A stretch of DNA of 64,000 nt from NCBI RefSeq assembly GCF_003364195.1, contig NZ_NXLQ01000002.1, positions 124,001-188,000 on the forward strand, written 5' to 3'. A model generated the notes under the pieces. It did not search any database. It was not told the DNA's origin and worked only from the letters and a program-made list of their open reading frames with translations. The position numbers and the translations under genes are program-made. The stretch is from Helicobacter didelphidarum (GTDB taxonomy: Bacteria; Campylobacterota; Campylobacteria; Campylobacterales; Helicobacteraceae). Each line of letters opens with the position of its first letter. Position 1 is the stretch's first letter. Below, piece after piece: positions 44,332-54,241 of the stretch.

Positions 44332-44441
44332 TCATCTTTGTAGTTGATTAAATATTATTTGAGAATATAAAATTGCATATTTCTCTAATTTTATGTAGAT
44401 GATATGCAATTTCAATATAAAATAAGTTTTATGGAAATAAA

Positions 44442-45809
44442 TTAGTAAAACAATTTACCAAAGACCATAAATCCATGGTTATTTCCACCACCAATAGCAC
44501 CCACGCTTGAATATGCCCAAGAATAACCAGCACCTATATCAAAACCTAATGTTTGTCCCTCACCACTATTACGATTTTGACGATACGCTTTCCATGATCC
44601 AGCAAGACTAATTTCACTATAACTCCCACCACCGAGCATTAAGTGCACATCAAAGATTCTATGTTCCATTTTTGCAAAAGCATATGCAGTCCAAGTGCCA
44701 CCTATACCATATATAGCATTGTTAAGAAATTTTCCATAGAATCTTGTTCTATCATTAATACAGAAAAACCTTGAAGCTTGATTGCCAAAAATACCCCTAA
44801 ACCCAAGACCAGCAGATATAGAATAATCTACATATTCCTTTCCGTTGCTATTGACGCGTTTTCTTACATATTTTATCTCTTCGTCAATAATAAAAACACC
44901 CAATAAATCATCAGCTATTGTTCCACTTGTAACACCATTTCCATATTGGAATAATGCATTCCCTCCAGTAAGAGATTGCCATGCCTCATTAATATTATAA
45001 ATAAAACGAGCCTTTACACCCACTTGAGCAAGTGGATCAAAAACAAAACCCCGACTTGGGTTGGTTGCTGGAGCTTTTGTATTAAAAAGCACCCATGGGG
45101 CAAAAAATATACGATGCCCACTCTTACCAATACCCTTATCAAAATCTGCACCAAATAAAAATACTTCGCCACCGAGTTTTATTTTACCGCCATAAAAATA
45201 TGGATTAAGCATATATAAATCAGAACCAATTCTACCAGGTAAATAACCATTGTCAAGAAATGAGTTGATGTAGCTAAACCACATTCTAAATGGTGAAGAA
45301 TTTTTAGGAATCCATTGCAGACTAATTCCCTGTAAAGGACCATTCACAAAATCAGTTGTGCGAACAATGGTTGGACCTATATCAACATTATAACGACCAG
45401 CAACAATTTTAAAACCACCTCTATTATACGCAAAATAAATATCTCCCACATCACCTGTTGCCATACTCATATTATTGTAGCCAGAATAACCAGGTATCAT
45501 ACTTAATGCATTCCAAATACCTGCTGCACCCATACCAACATTCCAATGCTCATTGAGTTGAAAATTTGCTCGCACATATGCATTTAAACCAAACATTGCC
45601 TGATTTCGTATTGTATTGCTATTACCAAAAAACCCAAGACTTAACCTTCCATGAGTTGTGAGTTTTATATCGGCATAAGCTTGATTTACACCCAATGCTA
45701 AAAGACATGTAAGCGAAATCTTTTTAAATGTTCCATTAGCACATACATTGCTTAATGTTTTTTGTTTTTGTAACTTATCCCAAATTCTTATTGGCATGAG
45801 ATAACTCAT
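44442..45809 (-). CDS. Outer membrane protein, Hof-like family
   Basis: A 455-residue beta-barrel protein. A long signal peptide ends VNQAYA (residue 46), followed by alternating barrel strands rich in Gly, Tyr and Phe (THGRLSLGFFGNSN, GDIYFAYNRGGFKIVAGRYN, GLGFRGIFGNQ) and an ending HGFMVFGKLFY. The pattern fits the Hof family of Helicobacter outer membrane proteins. It may act as a porin or adhesin; this cannot be decided here. ATG 45809 is preferred because GGGAGAAAAT precedes it; the frame upstream has no ribosome site. Confidence 0.8.
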   Translation of the reverse strand: MSYLMPIRIWDKLQKQKTLSNVCANGTFKKISLTCLLALGVNQAYADIKLTTHGRLSLGFFGNSNTIRNQAMFGLNAYVRANFQLNEHWNVGMGAAGIWNALSMIPGYSGYNNMSMATGDVGDIYFAYNRGGFKIVAGRYNVDIGPTIVRTTDFVNGPLQGISLQWIPKNSSPFRMWFSYINSFLDNGYLPGRIGSDLYMLNPYFYGGKIKLGGEVFLFGADFDKGIGKSGHRIFFAPWVLFNTKAPATNPSRGFVFDPLAQVGVKARFIYNINEAWQSLTGGNALFQYGNGVTSGTIADDLLGVFIIDEEIKYVRKRVNSNGKEYVDYSISAGLGFRGIFGNQASRFFCINDRTRFYGKFLNNAIYGIGGTWTAYAFAKMEHRIFDVHLMLGGGSYSEISLAGSWKAYRQNRNSGEGQTLGFDIGAGYSWAYSSVGAIGGGNNHGFMVFGKLFY

Positions 45810-45985
45810 ATTTTCTCCCTTATTTAAAAAAATATATTCATGAATATCATCACGAATGGTTCTATTATACACTATTTTTAAGTATTTATGTTTAAAAATT
45901 ACTTTATTATCTGTGCAAGAATAATGCTTTTTATGTAGTCTGCAAAAAGACTCTAGAGATGTTTATAATTATAGAAATTTGTTTA

Positions 45986-46846
45986 TTATAATGATAAATG
46001 GAGTTTTAATTGACCAATACGATAAAGTGCAAAGTCATATTTAATAGGATCTTGTGAATCAAAATCTTTGAGATTATTTGTTATTTCAAGGACTGCTTTA
46101 CGACTATATGATTTTGTGGTGCAAAGTCCAAGCATTTTTGCTATTTTGAAAGTATGTGTATCAAGTGGCAATAATAAAGCATGGCATGGAATTTCACTCC
46201 ATAAACCAAAATCAATACTATCCTTTCTTACCATCCAACGCAAAAACATATTATAACGTTTAAGTGGCGAGGTGTTTATATTGGGATTTCCAAATAAAAA
46301 TTCAATACCATGCGTTTGTAATTGATGTTTCTGAATAAAATCCCAACATTGTTTTTGTAATGCCTGGATACCATCAAGTATATTATGGTTTTTTCTGTAT
46401 CCTTGCAGAAATATTTGTTTTATCCCACCAAGAGAAATGAGATGCGAAATGATAAGAAAGCAAGTTCGTGTATCCTGCCTTGTTTGGAAACGATAGTAAG
46501 GAAAACATTCTGCGGTGCTTGTTTGCAATGCCTTAGAATCTAAAAGAAATGAAAAAGGCATTTCACCAAGATTCTTCACAATCAATGTAGCATTTCCATA
46601 TGAATAAATTGCACAAATAAAAGCTACTTCATCAAAATATTGAAAATCCTTATACCGATAAACCACCATGAGAGGGTCCGGATAAACATAAAGATACTTT
46701 TGTGCATTAAAAGATGTATATTGTGTGTCTAAAAAAAATTTTAAATCTTTTTTATTACGGAGTTTTTTCTTGAATGCATTATTAGACTTTTTATTTGCTA
46801 CATTACTCTGCATAGAATCTTGAGATAAACTCTTTGTGCGTTGCAT
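45986..46846 (-). CDS. TIGR02757/DUF2400 family protein
   Basis: A 286-residue protein of a widespread uncharacterised family. The signature is strong: YPDPLMVVYRY, AFICAIYSYGNATLIVKNLG, KRYNMFLRWMVRKDSIDFG, LLLPLDTHTFKIAKMLGLC and DPIKYDFALYRIG. The DTHT and Cys/His-bearing parts suggest a metal or nucleic-acid enzyme of the helix-hairpin-helix type, but this is not established. The N-terminal 40 residues are basic and variable. ATG 46846 is used because AAAGG lies six bases before it. Confidence 0.82.
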   Translation of the reverse strand: MQRTKSLSQDSMQSNVANKKSNNAFKKKLRNKKDLKFFLDTQYTSFNAQKYLYVYPDPLMVVYRYKDFQYFDEVAFICAIYSYGNATLIVKNLGEMPFSFLLDSKALQTSTAECFPYYRFQTRQDTRTCFLIISHLISLGGIKQIFLQGYRKNHNILDGIQALQKQCWDFIQKHQLQTHGIEFLFGNPNINTSPLKRYNMFLRWMVRKDSIDFGLWSEIPCHALLLPLDTHTFKIAKMLGLCTTKSYSRKAVLEITNNLKDFDSQDPIKYDFALYRIGQLKLHLSL

Positions 46847-46948
46847 ATTATACCTTTTTTTGCACATAAGATGATTTTTAACATGCAATTATTTAATTTT
46901 ACAATAATGGCTTGAGATTTTGAAGAGAACATTTATTGTTATCATTAA

Positions 46949-48454
46949 CTATACATCGCTACTAAGTGGTAAGAAAAATTGTGGATTGGTATTTGTCATA
47001 AAAGCTAATGTTCCAGTATTTGTTCCTAGAAGTAAGTGAATCTTTCCTTTTGTAACAGCAGAACTAAATGGTAAAAAATGTAAAACAGGATTTTGCGACG
47101 TCTGCAAATATGGTATTGGATTTTGCGACCCACTTCGTTCAATAGTAAATTTTCTATCAAAAATTCTGGAAAGTTCATTAAATTCTCCTTCAATTTCATT
47201 ATCAAAATGATTATCTGGGTCAAAATTATATACCAACACATCAATGCAAAGTTGCTTACTAATATCAAAAATGAGTGTTGAAATATCAGAGTATTCTTTA
47301 GAATCTCCAATCACAACAAGAAAACTACAAGCAACATTTGGTTGTAAAAAATTCTTTTGAAGTGAAATCTTATATTGATCAAGCATATTGCTATATTCTT
47401 TTGGACATATTGGATTTTTAGCTGTGCAAAAAATAGGAATCTTGCTTGCCCACAACATACGACGATGCACTCTTTTTGCAAAAAGCTCTTTACCAATAAC
47501 AATCAAACCAATTTTTTTACCAAACTTACTGCGTAAGACTTGCATAAAACTTGCGTTATCATAATCTATTGTTACAACAATATCTCTTTGGTTAAATTTT
47601 TCTAGTTCCTTAATAATATTAAAATCTGTTGGGTGTAAAACTTTAATTATCAATTTTGTGCTTTTAAGATATGTATGGAGATAAATTGCCTCTTTACAAT
47701 CAAAAAAGATTCTCTCTTTATGTTGCAAACGCATATCTACAATTAAACAAACTTCGCGTCCAAAAGGAGATGGGAATTGCCCCATGTCAGACTTAATTTT
47801 GTAGTAAATTGTCTGTAATACTTTTGGGTCTCCTGCTACCAAAAGTGTATCTCCTGGCCAAATTACAGATTGTGAAGTAGCAAGTTTAAATTTTTCATCA
47901 CGATAGATTCCAACAATTCGCCAATTTGTCTGTCTAATTGTGTTAATTTGACGATGGGCAAATATACTTCCACTTGGAACACCAATTTCCATTACCTCAC
48001 CTTTTTCTAAACCAAATCCACGAGGAATAATTGGAACATTTGGCACTCTTAATAAAAGTCGTGAAGCCATCGCATTTGTTTCGGTAATCAATACAAGGTT
48101 AGAATCCTTTTGATTTAAACTTTCGAGATAATCATTGAGTGTATGAACACAATGAATAATACGAGCCTTTTTGTAGTTTTTGCGCAAATACTCATAGACC
48201 ATATTACTTTCTTGTTCGTCTTGTAACACTATAAAAGCATCACTTATATCATCATCAGCAAGAATATTATCAAGACGAAATGATGAAGTATAATCACATT
48301 CATAGAATCTAAATGTGCTTGGGATTTCTTTGGGAAGAAATCGTGAATCTTTATAGAGGACGATATAAAAATTGTTACTAGAATATCCATTAATAATTTT
48401 GTGCAGAAAATGTAAAGCAATATCACCATCAGCTACCAAAAGTAAATGTTTCAC
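46949..48454 (-). CDS. TrkA-N/TrkA-C (RCK-like) protein, COG3400 type
   Basis: A 501-residue cytoplasmic protein. The N-terminal part (LLLVADGDIALHFLHKII) is a Rossmann-type domain, and residues 150-215 form a TrkA-C-like module (GLEKGEVMEIGVPSGS, then WPGDTLLVAGDP). A further alpha/beta region follows. The gene resembles the Helicobacter gene next to the potassium channel in H. pylori (HP0489, as I recall), suggesting a role in potassium uptake control. GTG 48454 follows GGAGAG, whereas the in-frame TTG at 48469 lacks a ribosome site. Confidence 0.75.
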   Translation of the reverse strand: MKHLLLVADGDIALHFLHKIINGYSSNNFYIVLYKDSRFLPKEIPSTFRFYECDYTSSFRLDNILADDDISDAFIVLQDEQESNMVYEYLRKNYKKARIIHCVHTLNDYLESLNQKDSNLVLITETNAMASRLLLRVPNVPIIPRGFGLEKGEVMEIGVPSGSIFAHRQINTIRQTNWRIVGIYRDEKFKLATSQSVIWPGDTLLVAGDPKVLQTIYYKIKSDMGQFPSPFGREVCLIVDMRLQHKERIFFDCKEAIYLHTYLKSTKLIIKVLHPTDFNIIKELEKFNQRDIVVTIDYDNASFMQVLRSKFGKKIGLIVIGKELFAKRVHRRMLWASKIPIFCTAKNPICPKEYSNMLDQYKISLQKNFLQPNVACSFLVVIGDSKEYSDISTLIFDISKQLCIDVLVYNFDPDNHFDNEIEGEFNELSRIFDRKFTIERSGSQNPIPYLQTSQNPVLHFLPFSSAVTKGKIHLLLGTNTGTLAFMTNTNPQFFLPLSSDV

Positions 48455-48647
48455 AAGACTTCTCTCCAAGTTTATAGTAAATCACTTTTAATTTTTATTT
48501 TATAAGCGTTATTGTATCATACTTTAAAAATAAAATAATAAATTTTAAAATAAATTGCATTTCTTGAGAATGTTGTATATAATATATTTTTGTATTGATT
48601 CTGTGTTAAAATATAGAAAATATTACCATGACAATGAGGATTAAATA

Positions 48648-50426
48648 ATGGAAGTAATTTCAAATAATAAAATGAACGGATCAGCTATGCTAGTAGAAGC
48701 ACTACATTTGGAGGGTGTGAAAGTAATCTTTGGTTATCCTGGTGGTGCAGTTCTAAATATTTATGATGAAATTTATAAACAGAGTTATTTTCGTCATATT
48801 CTTACACGACATGAGCAAGCTGCAATACATGCAGCAGATGGATATGCGAGAGCAAGTGGAAAAGTTGGGGTGGCAATTATTACTTCTGGACCTGGTTTTA
48901 CAAATGCTGTAACAGGAATTGCCACTGCTTTTACAGATTCTATTCCACTTGTTATCATTAGTGGGCAAGTTCCTCTTACACAAATTGGTTCAGACTCATT
49001 TCAAGAAATTGACGCTGTTGGAATCTCTCGTCCTTGCACAAAACATAACTATCTTGTGCAAAATATTCATGATTTGCCCAGAATCCTAAAAGAAGCTTTT
49101 TATATTGCGAGAAGTGGCAGACCAGGACCAGTGCTTGTAGATATTCCAAAAGATATTAGTGCACAAGTTGCAGATTTTCACTATCCAAATAGTATTTCTT
49201 TAGCAAGTTATAAACCCACCACAAAAGGCAATATACGACAAATTAAAAAACTCGCAAATATTATATTAGAATCCCGTAATCCACTTTTTTATATTGGCGG
49301 TGGTGCAGTTATTTCAGATAGTTATGATGAAATCAAAACTTTGTTAGAAATTACCCAGATTCCAAGTGTAGAAACACTTATGGCACGAGGAGTTACACAG
49401 GGTAACCCAAATTTCTTAGGAATGTTGGGTATGCATGGCACTTATAGTGCAAATATGGCAACGAGCGAATGCGATTTACTCATTTGCCTTGGTGCAAGGT
49501 TTGACGACAGAGTAACAGGTAAAGTCAGTGAATTTGCAAAATTTGCAAAGATTGCTCACATTGATGTAGATCCAAGTTCTATTGGGAAAATTATTGATGT
49601 AAATTATCCAATTGTTGGGGATTTAAAACTTATATTACATGATCTTATTACAGAATTGCAAGATAAATTACCAAAAGAAGAAATTCTTAAGGAACGGGAA
49701 ATATGGATTACTAAACTAAAAAAATGGAATAATATCCATCCATTAAGGTATGAAGACTGTGAAAATACAGAATCTTCATGTATTGTAAAAAAAGAAGGGA
49801 AATCTATCAAACCGCTTTTAAAACCACAATGGGTTATTGAAGAAACGGGGAGAATATTAGGAGATAAGGTGATTATCACAACAGATGTAGGACAACATCA
49901 AATGTGGGTTGCTCAATTTTATCCTTTTACCGCAAAAAGACAATTTATTACAAGTGGGGGGCTTGGAACAATGGGTTTTGGTATGCCAGCAAATATGGGG
50001 GTATATGTAGCACTTGAAGAGATAAAAAAAGAATATGGCATAGAAAAAGTAGCACTAAGTTTTAATGGTGATGGAGGAATATTAATGAATATTCAAGAGC
50101 TTATGACTTGTGTAGAATCTCGTATCAAAACAATTAATATTATCTTAAATAATGGTTATCTTGGTATGGTAAAACAATGGCAAGATTTCTTCTATGAAAA
50201 GAGACTTTCCCATGTTGATTTAACGCAGCCAAATTTTACACTTCTTGCACAAAGCTTTGGTGCATTGGGATTGGAGGCACATACGAAAGAAGAGTTTCAA
50301 GAAGTATTACAAATTGCACTTGAGAGTGATAAAGTAAGTTTGATAAATGTATGGGTAGATAGAGATGAAATTGTTTTACCTATGGTTCCTGGAGGAAATC
50401 CTCTCTATAAAATGATATTAGAATAA
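48648..50426 (+). CDS. ilvB: Acetolactate synthase, large catalytic subunit
   Basis: A 592-residue thiamine-diphosphate enzyme that makes acetolactate or acetohydroxybutyrate for branched-chain amino acids. It shows the catalytic glutamate region YPGGAVLNIYDE to RHEQAAIHAADGYARASG, the FAD/quinone-oxidase-like middle domain with GARFDDRVTG, and the ThDP motif FNGDGGILMN with NNGYLGM. GAGG lies nine bases before the ATG. It is followed by its small subunit after nine bases. H. pylori lacks this pathway, as I recall. Confidence 0.96.
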   Translation: MEVISNNKMNGSAMLVEALHLEGVKVIFGYPGGAVLNIYDEIYKQSYFRHILTRHEQAAIHAADGYARASGKVGVAIITSGPGFTNAVTGIATAFTDSIPLVIISGQVPLTQIGSDSFQEIDAVGISRPCTKHNYLVQNIHDLPRILKEAFYIARSGRPGPVLVDIPKDISAQVADFHYPNSISLASYKPTTKGNIRQIKKLANIILESRNPLFYIGGGAVISDSYDEIKTLLEITQIPSVETLMARGVTQGNPNFLGMLGMHGTYSANMATSECDLLICLGARFDDRVTGKVSEFAKFAKIAHIDVDPSSIGKIIDVNYPIVGDLKLILHDLITELQDKLPKEEILKEREIWITKLKKWNNIHPLRYEDCENTESSCIVKKEGKSIKPLLKPQWVIEETGRILGDKVIITTDVGQHQMWVAQFYPFTAKRQFITSGGLGTMGFGMPANMGVYVALEEIKKEYGIEKVALSFNGDGGILMNIQELMTCVESRIKTINIILNNGYLGMVKQWQDFFYEKRLSHVDLTQPNFTLLAQSFGALGLEAHTKEEFQEVLQIALESDKVSLINVWVDRDEIVLPMVPGGNPLYKMILE

Positions 50427-50435
50427 GGAAAGAGA

Positions 50436-50900
50436 ATGCAAAAAAGAATTATTTGTATCACGGTTATTAATGAACATAGTGTTTTGGCGAGAATCTCAGG
50501 GTTATTTGCAGGTCGTGGATATAATATTGATAGTTTAACGGTTGCCCCATTGCCTGATAGTAATCTTTCTCGTATTACAATCGCAACTCGTGGAGACGAA
50601 AAAATATTGGAACAAATTATTAAACAACTTCATAAGGTAATTCCGGTTTTAAATGTGGTTGAAAATTATGAAATTATCACTCAGGAAATTGTATTAATTA
50701 AATTTGAAAATAATGAAAAAATTGGGACAATTAGTGCGTTAATCAATGCGTCTGGGGGAAAAATAGTTAGTTGGAGTGAGAAAAATATTATTTATAGTGT
50801 GAGCGGAGAGAGTCATAATATCAAATCTTTAGTGCAATCTTTACGCAATTTTATGCCAAAAGAAATTATTCGTAGTGGTGTTGTTGCGATTGAGAAATAA
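50436..50900 (+). CDS. ilvN: Acetolactate synthase, small regulatory subunit
   Basis: A 154-residue ACT-domain regulator. It shows ITVINEHSVLARISGLFAGRGYNIDSLTVAP at the start, the pattern of valine-binding ACT domains, and a second ACT-like domain from about residue 75 (EIVLIKFENNEKIGT onward). It binds valine and activates IlvB. It starts nine bases after ilvB with AAGGAAAGAG upstream. The length is that of the short IlvH/IlvN form. Confidence 0.93.
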   Translation: MQKRIICITVINEHSVLARISGLFAGRGYNIDSLTVAPLPDSNLSRITIATRGDEKILEQIIKQLHKVIPVLNVVENYEIITQEIVLIKFENNEKIGTISALINASGGKIVSWSEKNIIYSVSGESHNIKSLVQSLRNFMPKEIIRSGVVAIEK

Positions 50901-51115
50901 CTTATGTCTTGATTGCGTACTAAACAAGTTGTTATATTTTATAGAATATAGATTCCATATTATTACCTCATACAAAATAAATTTATTGTATTAACTAAAA
51001 TATATTCTTAAATTAACAAGATTCTTTATTTTTGCAAGGATTTAACAATTAAAAAAAGATTCTATTATGATATAATATTATTTATTCAATGAAGCCCTAG
51101 TATTAAGGAATATTT

Positions 51116-51919
51116 ATGCTTGGATTAAACCCAAAATTTGAAAAACTCTTAAGTTCGCTAAAAGAAGCTCATGATATAGAGGGTTTAGCAAAATTATCAT
51201 TAAGAAATATGAATGAAGATTCTCAAAATGAAGATGAGAAATATTTTGCAAATAATGCGATTGAAAAAGAAAAAATGATAAAAGTTGCCCCAAGTCTTTT
51301 ATCGGCGAATTTTTTACGTTTAGAAGATGATATTAGAAGTGTTGTCGATGGTGGTTGCGATCTATTGCATGTTGATGTCATGGACGGGCATTTTGTTCCA
51401 AACATGACTCTTGGACCTTGTGTTTTAGAACAAATTCCATTGCTTACACCAATTCCTCTTGATATTCATTTTATGGTTGAGAATGCAAATTTTTTCATCA
51501 ATCTTTATGCACCATTGCACCCAAAATACATGAGTGTGCATATTGAATCAGAAAAACATTTGCATCGCATTATACAAAAGATACGTTCTTATAATATTAG
51601 CCCTGCGATTGCCCTCAATCCTCACACGAGTCTTGAAGGATTAAAATATATTCTTAATGATATTGATATGGTGCTTATTATGAGTGTGAATCCTGGTTTT
51701 GGGGGACAGAAATTTATAGAATCAATGTTAAGAAAAATAACAGATTTAAAAGAAATGATTGTAATGTATAATGCACAATGTTTGATTGAAGTTGATGGCG
51801 GGGTCAATGATAGCAATATTCAATCACTGAAAAATGCTGGAGTTGATATTGTTGTGGCAGGAAATTATATCTTTAAACAAACTAATCGAATGCAGGCAAT
51901 ACAATCTTTAAAAATATAA
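51116..51919 (+). CDS. rpe: Ribulose-phosphate 3-epimerase with N-terminal extension
   Basis: A TIM-barrel epimerase of the pentose-phosphate pathway. The core begins at IKVAPSLLSANFLRLEDDI (residue 55) and has HVDVMDGHFVPN, DIHFMVENAN, VNPGFGGQKF and EVDGGVNDSNI, with the metal-binding His and Asp residues. The core is normal at about 213 residues. The 53 residues before it are Asn/Glu-rich and have no known domain. ATG 51116 has AAGGAA upstream, whereas the internal ATG lacks a good site, so the extension is probably translated. Confidence 0.9.
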   Translation: MLGLNPKFEKLLSSLKEAHDIEGLAKLSLRNMNEDSQNEDEKYFANNAIEKEKMIKVAPSLLSANFLRLEDDIRSVVDGGCDLLHVDVMDGHFVPNMTLGPCVLEQIPLLTPIPLDIHFMVENANFFINLYAPLHPKYMSVHIESEKHLHRIIQKIRSYNISPAIALNPHTSLEGLKYILNDIDMVLIMSVNPGFGGQKFIESMLRKITDLKEMIVMYNAQCLIEVDGGVNDSNIQSLKNAGVDIVVAGNYIFKQTNRMQAIQSLKI

Positions 51920-51999
51920 TTAAAACTATTCATATTTTTATAGTTTTATGATCAATTTAAGATATTGTTAAGTTTATTATGTTCACAATACAATCATAA

Positions 52000-52236
52000 T
52001 TAAAAAGACTTATATTCATCTTGAAGTTTGACTTTCCTTGTTCTTTTCAATGGTAACAATCTTGTTTTGATGTGGTGGTTGCTTATCTTGCAAGTCTTTT
52101 TATCTTTCAGGTTAGCCCCCCCACTTACTTTTATCTTGACCAAAATCCCTGTATTATTGCTGACAAACTTATCATTTTTTATAACAAAAGCTTTATCTCT
52201 TGCTTCTATTTTAAACTCTTTATTCTTTTGGTTCAT
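52000..52236 (-). CDS. Short basic ORF with a G7 tract; possibly phase-variable or a remnant
   Basis: A 78-codon frame from the ATG at 52236, with AAAAGG only three bases before it. The first half (EFKIEARDKAFVIKNDKFV) looks protein-like. The gene contains a run of seven G at 52116-52122 on the minus strand, the type of tract that slips in Helicobacter and Campylobacter. After the tract the frame is Lys/Arg-rich and ends at 52000. I recognise no family. It may be a small phase-variable gene or the end of a lost one. An overlapping plus-strand frame of 88 codons is probably a shadow. Confidence 0.35.
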   Translation of the reverse strand: MNQKNKEFKIEARDKAFVIKNDKFVSNNTGILVKIKVSGGANLKDKKTCKISNHHIKTRLLPLKRTRKVKLQDEYKSF

Positions 52237-52357
52237 CAACCTTTTAAATCCCGTTATATATGTTCTATTACAAACTAAAAAGTATATTTTATAAAACTAG
52301 ATTCAATAAAAAACAAGTCCTTTTTATGAAGATGGGGTAGTTTAGTAAGTCAATATC

Positions 52358-53188
52358 TTAGAATCTTTTTGGTGGTTTAATCTGCTTTAATCGTAACTCT
52401 CTATAAAATCGTAATAATGCAATATATTCCTTGCTCCCAATTTTATAATAGATTCTTTTAAGGTATTCTTGTGCAAATTGTTTTGTAATATTAAGACTTT
52501 TAATACGTTGCATAAGAATATAATGAGGCACTTTGATACCCTTAAAATTCTTGCCTTGCCCAAGTTTTTTACAAAAAGATTCTATCATCTTATTATAAAA
52601 AATCCCATTTTGATTAAAGCACATTTGCCCAAAAACAAATGGTAATTTCGTTTTACTATACCATACATGTGCCATATCAGTAAAATCTTGTAATGCATAC
52701 TCATTTAATGCTAACGAAAGAAACTGCATAGAATCTTGATTGTATTGCATAATATTTTTCTTATTTTTATATTCTACTTGAGAATTATTAGCTGTCTTTA
52801 TTTCTTTTTTTGTTTGTTGAAAATAGTATTGCAATGCCCTATCACCAATAAGAACTTCGCCTTTGAGATTTAAAACTTGGGAAAGTGCATTTGAAGTTGC
52901 AGATTGATAATCTCGTTTAGAATCTAGAGGTAATACAAGCACACTCCAAACCTCTTTATTTGCAATAATTCCAGCATTGCAAGTTTTTTTTCTCCTATAT
53001 GATTTCATACCAGCAATCGATGATATAAATCCGGCATCTATACGATGAAAAAGAAAATCTCTATTTAATTTCGCAGGGTAGCTTTTTTTAAGATTGAAAT
53101 TTATTTTAAAATATGATGAGGTAGGATATTGTTTCACAAATATATCAAAAACTAAGAGATTTAAATATTCTATCTTACCAAAACGCAT
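52358..53188 (-). CDS. mqnA: Menaquinone futalosine pathway protein MqnA (chorismate dehydratase)
   Basis: MqnA converts chorismate to 3-enolpyruvyl-benzoate, the first step of the alternative menaquinone pathway found in Campylobacterota. The sequence follows the family from FGKIEYLNLLVFDIFVKQYP through the RIDAGFISSIAG loop, IIANKEVWSVLVLP, SATSNALSQVLN, LPFVFGQMCF and IKVPHYIL. The product is 276 residues, with an Asn/Lys insertion in the middle. ATG 53188 follows AAAGGA; 32 codons of open frame upstream are not homologous. Confidence 0.88.
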   Translation of the reverse strand: MRFGKIEYLNLLVFDIFVKQYPTSSYFKINFNLKKSYPAKLNRDFLFHRIDAGFISSIAGMKSYRRKKTCNAGIIANKEVWSVLVLPLDSKRDYQSATSNALSQVLNLKGEVLIGDRALQYYFQQTKKEIKTANNSQVEYKNKKNIMQYNQDSMQFLSLALNEYALQDFTDMAHVWYSKTKLPFVFGQMCFNQNGIFYNKMIESFCKKLGQGKNFKGIKVPHYILMQRIKSLNITKQFAQEYLKRIYYKIGSKEYIALLRFYRELRLKQIKPPKRF

Positions 53189-53434
53189 AATAATCCTTTT
53201 TTTAATAATTTTACTATAAATCACATAAAAAATATTAATAAATAACCGCAATAATATATAACTATACATTGTCTCACATTGCACAACAAAATTTTAGATA
53301 ATTTCTATAAGTATAAAAATTTCTGAAAGATAATCCAAACTTTTATATATTCCAATTTTACTCTTTTTTGTATCAAAAGTTATAGAAAGTAAAATATTTT
53401 TGAGATTCTTCAAGAGATTCTTTACTTTTTCTGT

Positions 53435-53440
53435 TATACT
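53435..53440 (+). promoter_or_regulatory. -10 box directly before the TauE/SafE start (leaderless transcript likely)
   Basis: TATACT ends six bases before the ATG of the following gene, so transcription would start at or next to the A of the ATG. No Shine-Dalgarno sequence is present. Both facts suggest a leaderless message. Confidence 0.45.
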
Positions 53441-53446
53441 TGAGCT

Positions 53447-54241
53447 ATGGAATTTTTATGTTTAGCAGTATTAGGCATTTTTACAGGTTGTCTTGCTTCG
53501 TTATTTGGACTTGGTGGTGGTATGATTATTGTTCCAGCAATGCTATATGGACACTATATTTTACCACAATTTAACTTCTCAACACATGAAGCTATTGCAA
53601 TTTCTGTTATGCAAATGATTTTTTCCTCTGTATTTGGCACCATTTTTAATATTTATAAAAAAAAGTTGGATTTTCAAGACGCTATATTTTTAGGTTTAGG
53701 GGGATTAATTGGTGCTGCTTTCAGTGGTATTTTGGTTGATAATATTAGTTCGAAACATTTAACACTTCTTTTTCTTGTCGTTAGCCTCATTACTTTTTAT
53801 AAGTTTGCCTTTAGTATAAAAGGCACACCCGCTCAAGTTATACTTTCAACACAAAAAAAGATTTTTACACTTATCATAATTGGTGCATTGACAGGAGTTT
53901 TTGCAATCTCATTGGGTATTGGAGGTGGTGTATTACTCATGCCTCTTCTTATGCAATATCTTGGCTTTGATGCAAAAAAAATCCTTCCTCTTTCTTTATT
54001 TTTTATTGCATGTGCTTCCATATCTGGAACAACATCATTCCTTAATCATGGAATCATGGAACAAAATATTTTACACGCTGGATTAATCATTGGATCTTTT
54101 TCATTGATTGGTGTCCTTATTGGCTCAAGGCTTGTTGATATTATCCTTCCTCGTAATCATCGTGCATTATTAATGATTTTGTATATTGTCTCCATATTGG
54201 CTACATTTAATAAAGTTCTGATATATTATGAAGTATATTAA
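53447..54241 (+). CDS. TauE/SafE (TSUP) family membrane transporter
   Basis: A 264-residue protein with eight membrane helices arranged as two repeats. Each repeat holds the glycine-rich turn LFGLGGGMIIVPA (residues 20-32) and ISLGIGGGVLLMP (about 155-167) that marks TSUP proteins. They move sulfite, sulfonates or other organic anions; no sulfur gene is adjacent to decide. The length is typical. The ATG has no ribosome site, and a -10 box lies just before it. Confidence 0.85.
   Translation: MEFLCLAVLGIFTGCLASLFGLGGGMIIVPAMLYGHYILPQFNFSTHEAIAISVMQMIFSSVFGTIFNIYKKKLDFQDAIFLGLGGLIGAAFSGILVDNISSKHLTLLFLVVSLITFYKFAFSIKGTPAQVILSTQKKIFTLIIIGALTGVFAISLGIGGGVLLMPLLMQYLGFDAKKILPLSLFFIACASISGTTSFLNHGIMEQNILHAGLIIGSFSLIGVLIGSRLVDIILPRNHRALLMILYIVSILATFNKVLIYYEVY

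Noticed and set aside
49955-49962. G6 run inside ilvB as a possible slippage site
   Set aside because: It encodes the conserved Gly-Gly of the enzyme in frame and the gene is intact, so it is ordinary coding sequence.
52028-52294. 88-codon plus-strand hydrophobic frame
   Set aside because: No ribosome site; its hydrophobicity is what the opposite strand of a Lys-rich frame would give.
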